From the NCBI GenBank assembly GCA_030841085.1, contig JAVEDP010000025.1, forward strand, positions 337,942 through 401,941: a stretch of DNA of 64,000 bases. The letters are read 5' to 3'. The position numbers were made by a program, and so were the translations under genes. Origin of the DNA: Pyrinomonadaceae bacterium. Lineage in GTDB: Bacteria; Acidobacteriota; Blastocatellia; Pyrinomonadales; Pyrinomonadaceae. This document shows positions 1 through 8,787 of this stretch, piece by piece; within the stretch, counting starts at the first letter, position 1, and every line of letters begins with the position of its first letter. Under the pieces are notes generated by a model. The model did no database searches. It was not told where the DNA came from and was given only the letters and a program-made list of their open reading frames with translations.

Positions 1-49
1 CAGGGCTGCCGAATAGTCTTTTAGTTTTGCTGTCAACATATATGCGTTT
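1..49. other. Left-edge fragment, no gene recognised
   Basis: Short stretch downstream of the ThiF-family gene that ends at 50. I see no complete gene, RNA or clear terminator in it. Confidence 0.4.
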
Positions 50-1069
50 CTAGTTCCCGATGTATTTAGCGTAAAGCGACCGTGCAATCTGCACTTCGCT
101 GGTGCCGCTGATGATAGAACGCGCGTCCTGAAACACTGTCATTTCATATTGGCCGGTGCGGAAGCGCAACAGATAGTCATTGAATTTCACTTCGCCCGTT
201 GCTTTTAGCCGCGCCGCAAGCTGACCAAAATCAAGCTGCGTTGCCTGCGCAGGCGAAATTTGAACGGCATTCCGTCCGCACAACACGGCCGCAAAATCAC
301 CGGCCACAGCTTCAAGCGTTTCAAATTTTTCGAGCGCACAAGTAATACAACCAGGCGCCGGCGGCCCGGGATTGATCTTTCGCCATTCGTTTCGCCAGAC
401 ATCAAACTGCAGCAACGATCGATGCAAACTTTCAACTTGGCCGGTTAACAATTTCAACGCTTCCGCGACTTGAACGGCGGCGACGATGCTGATTATCGGC
501 ATGATGACGCCGGCAGTATCGCAGGTCGGCGCGCTGGCAGCGGGCGGCGCTTCTTCAAAAACGCAGCGCAGACAAGCAGTTTGATGCGGCCTGATGGTCA
601 TTGTTACGCCATAGGATCCAACTGCTGCTCCATAAATCCAGTCGATTTCATGTTTGACGCAGGCGTCGTTAATCAAATAGCGCGTGGCAAAATTATCCGT
701 GCCATCAAGCACCACATCGCAATCCTTAATCAGCCGTTCAATGTTCGACTTATTGACGTCAGCGATTTCGGGTTCAACGGCGATGCCGGCGGCAAACTCG
801 CGAATATGATTCGCAGCCGCAATTGCTTTTGGCGTTCGCTCCAGCGCGTCGCGCTCCGTGAACATTGTCTGCCGTTGCAGATTCGAAGCTTCAACGAAAT
901 CACGATCGACAATCCTCAAGTTCCCAACACCGGCGCGCGCCAGGCTTTCCGCCTGCGCTGAACCGAGCGCACCGCAACCGACGATCAGGACGCGAGAGCG
1001 CAACAGGCGCGCCTGCCCTTCCTTACCGATGCCGCTAAATAAGATCTGTCTGCTGTAACGTTCGTCCAT
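50..1069 (-). CDS. ThiF/MoeB/HesA-family adenylyltransferase (E1-like)
   Basis: E1-like enzyme that would adenylate the C-terminal glycine of a small sulfur-carrier protein (ThiS or MoaD type) in thiamine or molybdopterin synthesis. The nucleotide-binding loop GCGALG is at residues 31-36, followed by the family motif DRDFVEASNLQRQ. Two zinc CxxC pairs are visible (CLRC at 166-169 and CITC at 241-244), with a candidate catalytic Cys at 183 in APTCDTAG. The C-terminal ~85 residues are not a rhodanese domain and look like a small extra domain. Start ATG at 1069 was chosen because MDERYSRQ is the typical N terminus and an upstream start would run into the aroDE gene, which ends at 1081. The two genes are probably co-transcribed. 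ThiF versus MoeB cannot be decided from sequence alone. Confidence 0.85.
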   Translation of the reverse strand: MDERYSRQILFSGIGKEGQARLLRSRVLIVGCGALGSAQAESLARAGVGNLRIVDRDFVEASNLQRQTMFTERDALERTPKAIAAANHIREFAAGIAVEPEIADVNKSNIERLIKDCDVVLDGTDNFATRYLINDACVKHEIDWIYGAAVGSYGVTMTIRPHQTACLRCVFEEAPPAASAPTCDTAGVIMPIISIVAAVQVAEALKLLTGQVESLHRSLLQFDVWRNEWRKINPGPPAPGCITCALEKFETLEAVAGDFAAVLCGRNAVQISPAQATQLDFGQLAARLKATGEVKFNDYLLRFRTGQYEMTVFQDARSIISGTSEVQIARSLYAKYIGN

Positions 1070-1080
1070 TAAACAGGCAC

Positions 1081-2604
1081 TCAATGATTTGAGCTCAGCG
1101 CTTCTAACGCAGCAGTTTGCATAACGTCGACGTTCGCAGTCTCGCCAGTCCAAAGTTGAAATTGCTGCGCGGCCTGGGCCAACAGCATCGGCAACCCACC
1201 CAACGTTTCACAACCAGCGGCCTCGGCCTCGCGTATAAAATGCGTCACCTGAGGATTGTAAACTAAGTCGTAAGCCAGACGCGCGCCGCGGAGCTGTTGT
1301 GCAATAACGGGCGTTTCGAGTTCGCCCAAACCTTTTGTGCCGAGCGGCGTCGCGTTAATGACTACATCAAAATCTGCGAAGACTGCGCCCTGCAGTTCGC
1401 TATAAGAACTGGACCAGCGGTCGGCGAGCGCTTTCGCCTTTTGCTGGTCACGCGCGAAAATGGTGACCCTCGCCTTTTCCTGATTCAGGGTGTACAAAGC
1501 CGCGCACGCCGCGCCTCCGCCACCGATAATCGCTACGCGGGCGTTTTGGAGAGAACCAAACCGATTTTTTAGCTGTGCAATAAACGCGCTGGCGTCAGTG
1601 TTGTAGCCGCACAAACGATCGTCCTCAACAACCACGGTGTTGACCGCGCCTATTTCACGCGCACCCGGTTCAATCCAATCAAGCTCGGCGAGGACGTCAC
1701 TTTTGTGCGGCGCGGTGACACTCAAACCGCGCAGACGCCAATCGATCTCGCGGGTGCGCGGATGGACCATCAGTTTAAAGAACGCCTTGAGATCGCGAAC
1801 CTCAAACGGGATGTAAACAGCATTCGTTCCAAGACTCGCGAAGGCGGCGTTATGAATTTGCGGCGAGATGGAATGGGAAACCGGGTTGCCGACCAAACCA
1901 GTGATCGCAGTTTCGCGAGTGAGCTGCTTAACGCGATAGACGCTGGTCAGTTCTTCAATGGTTAGCTGGCCCACAGCCGTGGCGCGTACCTTTCCGAGCG
2001 AGCCATAAGTCAGGAAAGCGCCGCGCGCGGGGCCAAGGATGCGCGTGGCCACACCAGCCGGTCCCATGCCGATGGGAATAATTTCGCGGCCGTCGCGTTT
2101 CGCCTTCTCCAGAAGATCAAAAGCCGGCAAACACTCGACCGCATCATTGATGCGGACGGCGATTTTCAACACGCGCGCAGCCGTCGCAGCTAACCGCTCA
2201 AATATTGTGCAAAGGTCAGGCGGCAGCTGGTCATTATTGTGATGCGAGCAAATCACGCGCGACCAATCTACCGGCACCGTGTCTCGAGCTAGTTGTTCGG
2301 CAATATCTAGTTCCAGATCAACGAAATTTGCAGGAAGCTGCAAACCTTGCTCGCGCCAAAAGCGCAAACGCGTTTCAAAATCCGCGTCAGATCGTCCGCC
2401 TTCGTCGGCGGCACGGAAAGTAATAATGGTCGGTCGCGGACAGGTTGCGAGAAGTTCATGCAGTGCGTCGAGATTCTGCAGTGCCTCGACCATGAAACAA
2501 TCGAGTCGAATCTCGATCAGATTGTTATGTTCAGCGGCGTCCCGCACCGCCTGGACAACGGACGGCAAGTCGGCTTCGCAAATTGAGATACAAACGGTCG
2601 ACAT
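1081..2604 (-). CDS. aroDE: Bifunctional 3-dehydroquinate dehydratase (type I) / shikimate dehydrogenase
   Basis: Fusion catalysing the third and fourth steps of the shikimate pathway: dehydration of 3-dehydroquinate, then NADPH reduction of 3-dehydroshikimate. The N-terminal part (about 1-215) is a type I dehydroquinase with EIRLD at 31-35, His121 in ICSHHNND and the Schiff-base Lys147 in VLKIAVRIND. The C-terminal part (about 230-507) is AroE, with the substrate motif NPVSHSISP near 240, catalytic Lys301 in TAPHKSDV, Asp337 in GYNTDAS and the dinucleotide loop GGGGAA near 361. All key residues of both activities are present, so both halves should work. Start ATG 2604 gives the usual N terminus; an in-frame ATG at 2616 is possible. 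Same strand as the ThiF gene, 11 bp upstream of it. Confidence 0.93.
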   Translation of the reverse strand: MSTVCISICEADLPSVVQAVRDAAEHNNLIEIRLDCFMVEALQNLDALHELLATCPRPTIITFRAADEGGRSDADFETRLRFWREQGLQLPANFVDLELDIAEQLARDTVPVDWSRVICSHHNNDQLPPDLCTIFERLAATAARVLKIAVRINDAVECLPAFDLLEKAKRDGREIIPIGMGPAGVATRILGPARGAFLTYGSLGKVRATAVGQLTIEELTSVYRVKQLTRETAITGLVGNPVSHSISPQIHNAAFASLGTNAVYIPFEVRDLKAFFKLMVHPRTREIDWRLRGLSVTAPHKSDVLAELDWIEPGAREIGAVNTVVVEDDRLCGYNTDASAFIAQLKNRFGSLQNARVAIIGGGGAACAALYTLNQEKARVTIFARDQQKAKALADRWSSSYSELQGAVFADFDVVINATPLGTKGLGELETPVIAQQLRGARLAYDLVYNPQVTHFIREAEAAGCETLGGLPMLLAQAAQQFQLWTGETANVDVMQTAALEALSSNH

Positions 2605-2697
2605 ACTTGTAAGCATCAAACAAAACTTAAGGCGATCCCGTCACCTTGCCTGATTGACGGCATCGCCCACATGAGAAACAGTTTCAAATTAGTAATG

Positions 2698-3225
2698 TTA
2701 TTTGGACGCGTCGCTTGAAGCATCGAGGTGCTTTGTCGGAGCCTCGGCGCCCAGGTGTCGCGTCGTTCCTTCGGTCACGCTCGGCGGCGGCGCCATTAAC
2801 TCACCAGTGCTGCGTGCAGAAAATACTTCAACGCGCGGAGGTGCGGGCAGCGCGGGCTGAATAGAATCTGTACCGCCGACTGCTCGTTTCCCTTCCCGCA
2901 CCCGAATGTATTGCGCGACGCCGCTACCCATCATGGAAAAAGCCGGGATCATCATCCAGAACCACCAGCCTCGGCCCATCGGCGAAAAGGAAAGCGCGAT
3001 CGAAACAAGCAGAAAAGCGAGACCCATAAATGCGTTTCTAAACGCGCTATCCATGGTCCCCTCTCGTCTCCTTTTCCGGCCACGCCTGCCAAAATCGAAT
3101 TCATCGCTTTGCGCCTCCGGTAACTGGCCAGACAGTGCCTGTGGAATCAGCTTGATGTTCGCACCACAGGAGCGGCAAAAGCCGGCGCCTTCCACGTTTT
3201 GGGTGGCACATTTAGGACAAAACAT
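2698..3225 (-). CDS. Zinc-ribbon membrane protein
   Basis: 175-residue protein of unknown function. It opens with a double CxxC zinc ribbon (CPKC at 3-6 and CRSC at 17-20), followed by a polar linker and one or two hydrophobic segments (about residues 67-105, with the motif GRGWWFWMMIPAF), then a proline/serine-rich tail of about 60 residues. This layout (cytosolic zinc ribbon, TM hairpin, disordered tail) recurs among uncharacterised proteins of this phylum. ATG at 3225 directly precedes the ribbon. It is followed downstream by aroDE with a 93-bp gap. No enzymatic motif is visible. Confidence 0.75.
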   Translation of the reverse strand: MFCPKCATQNVEGAGFCRSCGANIKLIPQALSGQLPEAQSDEFDFGRRGRKRRREGTMDSAFRNAFMGLAFLLVSIALSFSPMGRGWWFWMMIPAFSMMGSGVAQYIRVREGKRAVGGTDSIQPALPAPPRVEVFSARSTGELMAPPPSVTEGTTRHLGAEAPTKHLDASSDASK

Positions 3226-3246
3226 TCTGGCCTCCGATCATTGACG

Positions 3247-3343
3247 TAGTGGCATAGACTTTTTAGTCTGTGCTTCCCACCTAGTGGCATAGACTTTAGT
3301 CTGTGCTTCTCACGAGGCCACAGACTAAAGTCTATGCCACCGG
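3247..3343. repeat. Triple copy of the GGCATAGACTTTAGTC repeat family
   Basis: Two direct copies (3250-3274 and 3285-3309) and one inverted copy (3316-3343) of a palindromic unit whose core is GGCATAGACTTTAGTCTG. They fill the gap between the zinc-ribbon gene and rlmB. Other members are at 24424-24560, 54151-54174 and 55572-55629. Confidence 0.85.
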
Positions 3344-3344
3344 T

Positions 3345-4190
3345 TCACTTCTTTTCCGATCGCTGGCGCAACGCCTCGTAAAGAATTACCCCAGCGGCAA
3401 CGGAAACGTTCAACGATTCTATCCTGCCGCGCAACGGAATACGAACTAAGGTGTCGCAACGTTCCTGCACCAGACGATGCAAACCCGCGGCTTCGTTTCC
3501 CAAAAACAAAGCACTGGGCACGGTCCAGTCCCATTGTGTGTAGTTCGCAGACGCATCGCCGGTTGCACCGACGACCCAGATGTTGAGTTGTTTCAGTCGC
3601 TCGATCAGTTGGACCAGGTTGGTTACGCGGGCCACGGCAATGTGTTCGAGCGCGCCGGCCGCTGCTTTCGCAACCGTCGCGGTTAACCCAGCCGCGCGCC
3701 GTTCGGGAATGAATACGCCGTCAACTCCGGCGCACTCGGCCGTTCTCAGGATCGCGCCGAGGTTCCGTGGATCCTCAATCGCATCGAGGCCCAGCACCAG
3801 CGGCTGTTGCCCGGTGTTCATCATTGCCGCAAGTCGTTCGAGAAGTTCCTCCGCGTCGTAATAACCTGATGCCGCGGTGCGGGCCATCACACCTTGATGC
3901 GTCAATCCCGGCAACAAGCGGTCAAGCACCAGGCGCGGCGCGCGGTGAATGGGAACGCGGGCAACTTTCGCCAGTTCAAGCAACTCCTTCAAGCGCTCAT
4001 GCCGCGCGCCTTCAGCGATTGTGATTTGCTGTAACGGACGATGACCGGAACGCAGAGCTTCAAGCACGGGTATCAGCCCGTAGATTGCATGGTCCACTTC
4101 TGTTGCCGCGCTATCTTCCCGCTCATTATGAGCAGGAAATGGCGATCGGAAAGCAGTTCCATCGCGAGGCGATTTGTGCAACTTAGGCAT
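3345..4190 (-). CDS. rlmB: 23S rRNA (guanosine-2'-O-)-methyltransferase RlmB / SpoU-family
   Basis: SPOUT methyltransferase that would 2'-O-methylate a guanosine of 23S rRNA (G2251 in E. coli) using S-adenosylmethionine. 281 residues. The N-terminal substrate-binding part starts at IYGLIPVLEALRSG (about 37). The catalytic part shows motif 1 DAIEDPRNLGAILRTAE, motif 2 LFLGNEAAGL and motif 3 IPLRGRIESLNVSVA, the knot-forming set with the conserved Asn, Glu and Ser/Asn. The first ~35 residues are an extra polar extension, so a later start is possible. Its start overlaps the end of the upstream zinc-ribbon gene by 8 bp, suggesting translational coupling. The stop codon lies against the repeat at 3247-3343. 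Confidence 0.9.
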   Translation of the reverse strand: MPKLHKSPRDGTAFRSPFPAHNEREDSAATEVDHAIYGLIPVLEALRSGHRPLQQITIAEGARHERLKELLELAKVARVPIHRAPRLVLDRLLPGLTHQGVMARTAASGYYDAEELLERLAAMMNTGQQPLVLGLDAIEDPRNLGAILRTAECAGVDGVFIPERRAAGLTATVAKAAAGALEHIAVARVTNLVQLIERLKQLNIWVVGATGDASANYTQWDWTVPSALFLGNEAAGLHRLVQERCDTLVRIPLRGRIESLNVSVAAGVILYEALRQRSEKK

Positions 4191-5226
4191 TGGTGTCGAT
4201 CAGTTGGTGTGTGCGCAAATAAAAACGAAGCCGCGAGTAGCCTGAAAACTGCGATTCGTTGCTGGTCTCAGTAGCGCTGCCGAGGCTAACCTTTCCTGGC
4301 CGACTCCGCCGTAACCCGGTTGACTGATTTTGTTGCTCCGATCGCCAAACCGGTTCCAGTGTTTTCCGCACTGCGTTGTAGGTTTGATCGAAGACAATTC
4401 CGGGGACGCGTTCGCGAAAAACTTCGATGAGAATCGACATGTTCTCGGCAGCGACCAGCCGTTTCCTTTCCGCCAAACAAGAAAAGTCGAAACTGCCGGA
4501 AGCGATTCGGTATGGAGTAGTCCCCTGCTTCGCAAATAGATCTATAACACTTTCATCGGCAAAGAATTGATCGGCCGCCAGCACGCGGTTCTCCTTGCCT
4601 TTTCTTTCTTCCTGCAACTCCACCCGCTTGCGCGTGATGCGCCCCGAAACTATCAGAACAAAATCGTCCCAAGACATTTCTTGTGGTTGCGATTGTGGCG
4701 ATTGAAAGCCATGCAAACCGTCGTCATGGAATTCGAGTGCACGTAGTTTAACCGGCGGGTCCAAACCAAGCGCCGCATCAGCAACGATCAGAGTGGCTAA
4801 CTGAGCGTCTTTCAAACGATGCTGAATAAGTTCCGCGTCATCTTTACTGCTCGATCGCGCCAGCGGCAACGGGATTTCAGAAGCAACGATCCGTTGCAGC
4901 TCGTCGTTTTCCAGTCGCAAAAAATCAGCTAACTCGGCTAGACGGCTCTCGCTAAGATTTGCAGCCGGAGCCAGAAGGATGTTGTTATATCCGTGCTCCC
5001 ATTTCTCCAGCGGCCTTAGTGCCGGCTTTTGCAAGACGACGGCCGCTGACTGCGCCGGCAGGGCGGCGCCACAGTAGAGGCAATTGGTACGGGTGGGAGG
5101 ATTTGCTCGCAAGCACGATTCACAACGCACCATCTGGTCCGGTGTAAATGAACGCGGCGGCAATTCCGATGGTTCATCGTTAAGCACGGAAATGTTTTCG
5201 TTATCTTTCGGCAACTGCTTCTCCAA
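4183..5226 (-). CDS. Zinc-ribbon protein of unknown function
   Basis: 347 residues, not recognised beyond a short zinc ribbon near the N terminus (CESC at about 35-38 and CLYC at about 49-52). The rest is soluble, without signal peptide or TM segment. A conserved-looking block contains ELADFLRLENDELQRIVASE, resembling regions of bacterial proteins that work with multi-heme or ribosome factors, but I cannot assign it. It overlaps rlmB by 8 bp and is divergent from the lipoprotein gene at 5290, with a 63-bp shared upstream region. Confidence 0.75.
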   Translation of the reverse strand: MEKQLPKDNENISVLNDEPSELPPRSFTPDQMVRCESCLRANPPTRTNCLYCGAALPAQSAAVVLQKPALRPLEKWEHGYNNILLAPAANLSESRLAELADFLRLENDELQRIVASEIPLPLARSSSKDDAELIQHRLKDAQLATLIVADAALGLDPPVKLRALEFHDDGLHGFQSPQSQPQEMSWDDFVLIVSGRITRKRVELQEERKGKENRVLAADQFFADESVIDLFAKQGTTPYRIASGSFDFSCLAERKRLVAAENMSILIEVFRERVPGIVFDQTYNAVRKTLEPVWRSEQQNQSTGLRRSRPGKVSLGSATETSNESQFSGYSRLRFYLRTHQLIDTNA

Positions 5227-5289
5227 CGATTTGGATTATACGACGCGAATTGCTTGTTCGAAATGCGGGATAGGAACTGCATTCAATCA

Positions 5290-6135
5290 ATGACCCAGCC
5301 AAGAGCATTCAAGGCGTTTGTTTTTCTCGCGCTGCTAATGGCGGTTCAAGCCTGCGCCCCAACTGTGCCGCCGAATGCGGCCGGCCCGCGTGGCAACGCC
5401 GCGCCCTATCCGGTTCTGCTGGCAGCGGACAATCACCGAACAGAAGCAGCGACTGCGGCGATCAATCACCTGACGGGGACGGCTGTTGACAGCGCGACTG
5501 CTCCGTCTTTACAACCCGTCACCGCAACGATCGAAAGACTGCCCCAGTCCACTCCCTCTGGGTTGTTTCTTCCCAAGCTGGGCGCTAACGCAACCATGAA
5601 TGAGGAGGAGACTCGTGAATCGCTGCGTCGCTTTATTAGCGATTGGCAGGGACCGATTGGCGCCGACCCGGCGAAACTCTCATTGGTTGAAAGAGTGGAC
5701 CAGCCGGATGGTTCAAAGGTCGCGCGTTATGAACAGCGCGCGTTTCGGCATCCTATTCGCGGAAATTACGGCAAGCTCGAAATCCGTTTCACTCCGGAAC
5801 GTCGGGTACTGAACATCATCAGCACTTGTATCCCCGATGCCGACAAAATCCAAACAGCACTCGCAGCCGTGACTATTAAGCTCAAACCCGAGGACGCTAT
5901 ACAACAACTGGCAACAAAAGAGATTGCCTATTCCGGTACCGGCGCGACGTCGCTCACATTCCGGCCGACTGCAAACAACAAGCTCGAACCTCATGAACTT
6001 GTCACCTTCGTCACGGCGGCTGGCCAAACAAATGCACTGGCGTTTTATGTCGCTTGGGAGATCGGTATTAGCGGCGCGCCTTTCCAGATGGTTTACGTCG
6101 ATGCCGTCACCGGAGAAGTAGTTGGCACTCGATAA
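5290..6135 (+). CDS. Putative lipoprotein with PepSY-like C terminus
   Basis: 281 residues. ATG 5290 is preferred over an upstream in-frame codon at 5254 because it gives a proper signal: basic MTQPRAFKAF, a hydrophobic run, then a lipobox-like VQAC. The mature part begins with a low-complexity Ala/Pro/Thr stretch. Two repeat-like halves follow, the last ending QMVYVDAVTGEVVGTR, the pattern of PepSY domains (inhibitory or assembly modules of exported proteins). Likely anchored in the periplasm or at the outer membrane. Function unknown. Divergent from the zinc-ribbon gene upstream. Confidence 0.7.
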   Translation: MTQPRAFKAFVFLALLMAVQACAPTVPPNAAGPRGNAAPYPVLLAADNHRTEAATAAINHLTGTAVDSATAPSLQPVTATIERLPQSTPSGLFLPKLGANATMNEEETRESLRRFISDWQGPIGADPAKLSLVERVDQPDGSKVARYEQRAFRHPIRGNYGKLEIRFTPERRVLNIISTCIPDADKIQTALAAVTIKLKPEDAIQQLATKEIAYSGTGATSLTFRPTANNKLEPHELVTFVTAAGQTNALAFYVAWEIGISGAPFQMVYVDAVTGEVVGTR

Positions 6136-6243
6136 CGCCGGAACTTCTCTTTGACTGACGCTTTCACATCCTGTGCTTGACCAATCAGAGACAAAAAAGC
6201 ATCCTAGAAACGATTCTAAATTCTTATTGGAAGTAATTATCAG

Positions 6244-6972
6244 ATGAATAACTTTGATCCGGCGAATAACGTTTCATGGAAGTTGGGCCATCGCGGGAGA
6301 GTGGCGGTTTTCATTGATGGAAACAATCTTTTCCACGCCGCTCGTTTTCACAACATCGACATCGACTACAACAAATTGTTGCGCGTGTTGCTGGGCGACG
6401 GACGGTTGTTGCGCGCCTTCTTTTACACCGGAGTCGATGTGGGCGCCGAACGACAGCAGGGCTTTTTACTCTGGATGCGCCGCAATGGATTTCGTGTCAT
6501 TCAGAAAGAGTTGAAGACCTTCTACGATGGCAGCCGCAAGGCCAACCTCGATGTTGAGATCGCCGTCGATATGCTTTCACTGGCAGGCCGGTACGACACC
6601 GCTGTCCTTGTTTCGGGTGACGAAGACTTTGTTTACGCGGTCAATGCTGTTGCTTACAAAGGATGCCGTGTAGAGATCGCGGGCTTTCGTTCCAACACAG
6701 CGCCGAAGCTGATCGACGTCGCCGATTACTTTATTGATTTGGGAGAGATAGCCGATCGCGTCCGCAAGGATGTTGTTCAAGGCGCGCGCTACGATGAGCG
6801 CGAGATTCTTGAGCAACAGCCGGCGCACTATCTGCACGAGCAAATTCACATTCAGGAAACGAATGATGGGTTTGAGACTGCCATGCGCGTCCTGGTAGAA
6901 ACAACTCTTGAACCGGATGACACGGAATTTGCCGATGGCGCCGAATTCATCCGCGTGACTGACGAGCAGTGA
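6244..6972 (+). CDS. NYN-domain protein, LabA/DUF88 family (putative RNase)
   Basis: 242 residues. The NYN (PIN-like) fold is clear: AVFIDGNNLFHAA near residue 20 supplies the first metal-binding Asp and the NN pair, VDVEIAVDM-type sequence (NLDVEIAVDMLSLAG) the second acidic patch, and VLVSGDEDFVYAVNA the SGDxDF motif with two Asp. These families are metal-dependent RNases or RNA-processing factors. The C-terminal ~70 residues are acidic and not conserved-looking. A GGAAG Shine-Dalgarno lies about 9 bp before ATG 6244. The DUF2203 gene follows after 19 bp, so the two likely form an operon. Confidence 0.88.
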   Translation: MNNFDPANNVSWKLGHRGRVAVFIDGNNLFHAARFHNIDIDYNKLLRVLLGDGRLLRAFFYTGVDVGAERQQGFLLWMRRNGFRVIQKELKTFYDGSRKANLDVEIAVDMLSLAGRYDTAVLVSGDEDFVYAVNAVAYKGCRVEIAGFRSNTAPKLIDVADYFIDLGEIADRVRKDVVQGARYDEREILEQQPAHYLHEQIHIQETNDGFETAMRVLVETTLEPDDTEFADGAEFIRVTDEQ

Positions 6973-6991
6973 GTTCAAACTATTGAGTGAT

Positions 6992-7369
6992 ATGAAGCTA
7001 TTTACCGTTGAGGAAGCGAATGCTTTACTGCCTTCAGTGCGGCAACTTCTCAAGCGACTGCAGCGCTTTCGCCACCGTTTAGCTGGTTATAAAGTGGAGG
7101 CCAGGCAAGCCGCGGAGCAAGCCGATCAGGGCGGCGGAGGCATCTCAAGCGGTCTATTCTATGCGCGTTTGCTTACCAATTTCGCGGGCGAGATGAGTAG
7201 TCTCGAGGCGATGGGCGTGCAATTGAAGGATTTTGAACGCGGCCTGGTCGACTTTCCTTCTTTGCGCGATGGCCGCGTCGTCCTGCTGTGTTGGCAGTTG
7301 GACGAAGGCGATGAGCTTGAATGGTGGCATGATATGGATACCGGATTCGGCGGCCGGACGCCGATCTAA
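6992..7369 (+). CDS. DUF2203 family protein
   Basis: 125 residues, matching the DUF2203 pattern: FTVEEANALLPSVRQLL at the start, a helical middle, then VDFPSLRDGRVVLLCW and the acidic/aromatic end GDELEWWHDMDTGFGGRTPI. Family function is unknown; members are widespread in Acidobacteriota, Deinococcota and Actinobacteria. ATG 6992 is preferred to the TTG at 6983, which would add only three residues. It lies 19 bp after the NYN gene. Confidence 0.88.
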   Translation: MKLFTVEEANALLPSVRQLLKRLQRFRHRLAGYKVEARQAAEQADQGGGGISSGLFYARLLTNFAGEMSSLEAMGVQLKDFERGLVDFPSLRDGRVVLLCWQLDEGDELEWWHDMDTGFGGRTPI

Positions 7370-7448
7370 AAAGTTTTCCACAACCCTTCCCGGCACGCGA
7401 TCAGTTTCCCATCATCCTTACAACCCTAACGCCTGGTATATTTTCTGA

Positions 7449-7478
7449 TTGACCAGTTAAAGTATTCCCTGATACTAT
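7449..7478 (+). promoter_or_regulatory. Sigma70-like promoter for the zinc-ribbon/RDD gene
   Basis: TTGACC (7449-7454), 18-bp spacer, TACTAT (7473-7478), about 80 bp ahead of the ATG at 7559. Confidence 0.5.
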
Positions 7479-7558
7479 TCGCGCCGAACTGCGCGGGAAC
7501 TATCTGGACGAATTCTTCCGCGCTGCTGAGCTTAGATTCCCCAGGAGGCGAGCTTCCT

Positions 7559-8701
7559 ATGAAATGTCCCGAGTGCGGCGCAAACCTCAAGAAGATTTCC
7601 CCGAAATGCGATGAATGCGGTGCCCATCTGAAAAAGAAGGCCGAGTTGGCAGTAACTCCGCGAGCGCAGGCCATCGAATCAGCTCCTGCCGTTTCAATTA
7701 AGCAAGCAAAACCCGCCAAGACGACTCCTTCGTTAATTGAGTTTCCGGGAGTCAACCGAAACGCGCTGCCCGAGTGGCGCAAGGAACTAAGCGAACGCGT
7801 GCGGGAAAAGCAGGAGCGTCGTGCGCGGGAAGCGGTGCTCGAAACCCAGGACGCGGTAACAACTGCGGTTGATACGCCGCCGGCAACGGCCCCAGTGATT
7901 CTCGAACTGCTGCCGCAAACTGCATTGCCGCCGCTGAATCCGATTGTTGAAGCCGCGCTAAGGCGATTAGAGCGCGCCAATTTGCAACCGTCAGGCTTTT
8001 CGCACGGCAACGCCGCGCTGGCGACTGCAGTAGCCTACGAAGAACAACGAGGATTTACTGAACCGGATGAGGCGTCATCAATCGACGCTGCGACCGTTGA
8101 GTCGAATATTCAAGCCACCGACGAACCGCGCTCGGACAAAGCCCACAACCTTTCCGTCGTTCCGAATCCTGTAATCCAGGAAGACGCGTCTGGAGCCATC
8201 ACGAAACCGAGGAGGCTGATTGGCGACGCCAACGATCCGGCGCTTAACTATCTTGACACTGTTCCTACCAGCGTCTTGGTAGAAAGACGGCAGTACATCG
8301 CAGCTTCGACGACGCGACGCGCGCTGGCTGCGTCTGTCGATCTGGCGATTTTGTTTGTCCTTGCGTCGCCGCTGTTGGCGCTCAATAGTTTGACGAGGCT
8401 CGACTGGCAGAACTGGCGCGTGATCTTATTTTCAGCGGTGAGTATTGCATCGGTGGGCTTTTTCTACCTGACGATTGTCACTGCGTTCAGCGGTCGTACC
8501 CTGGGAATGCGTCTCTGTTCGCTGCGCGTCGTCGATGCGCGTAACGGATTAATTCCTACCGGCGGCCAGTCAGCGGCGCGCGCGCTCATTTATCTGTTGT
8601 CGCTTGTCTCTGCGGGCATCTTGTCGCTTTATGTTTTTGTTGATTCGGAAAGCAAAACGCTTCATGATCGGGTCACGCGCACAGCGGTAATTCGGGCGTA
8701 G
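7559..8701 (+). CDS. Zinc-ribbon RDD-family membrane protein
   Basis: 380 residues. The N terminus is a zinc ribbon (CPEC at 3-6, CDEC at 18-21), followed by about 210 residues of low-complexity, mostly disordered linker. The C-terminal ~130 residues form an RDD domain with three or four TM helices: RRALAASVDLAILFVLAS opens it with the Arg/Asp signature, and FSGRTLGMRLCSLRVVD and SESKTLHDRVTRTAVI close it. RDD proteins are poorly characterised inner-membrane proteins, some linked to ion or compatible-solute transport. A strong AGGAGG is about 10 bp upstream of the ATG. The gene ends just before a clear terminator. Confidence 0.85.
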   Translation: MKCPECGANLKKISPKCDECGAHLKKKAELAVTPRAQAIESAPAVSIKQAKPAKTTPSLIEFPGVNRNALPEWRKELSERVREKQERRAREAVLETQDAVTTAVDTPPATAPVILELLPQTALPPLNPIVEAALRRLERANLQPSGFSHGNAALATAVAYEEQRGFTEPDEASSIDAATVESNIQATDEPRSDKAHNLSVVPNPVIQEDASGAITKPRRLIGDANDPALNYLDTVPTSVLVERRQYIAASTTRRALAASVDLAILFVLASPLLALNSLTRLDWQNWRVILFSAVSIASVGFFYLTIVTAFSGRTLGMRLCSLRVVDARNGLIPTGGQSAARALIYLLSLVSAGILSLYVFVDSESKTLHDRVTRTAVIRA

Positions 8702-8722
8702 ATCAATTTCTAACGATACAAT

Positions 8723-8758
8723 AGCCCTGCTCTGCCATTAATGGAGAGCGGGGCTTTT
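8723..8758 (+). terminator. Rho-independent terminator
   Basis: Stem AGCCCTGCTCT / AGAGCGGGGCT (one G-U pair) around a short loop, followed by TTTT. Located 21 bp after the RDD gene stop. Confidence 0.85.
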
Positions 8759-8787
8759 CAATTAGGGATAGAACGGATCGTGACGGC

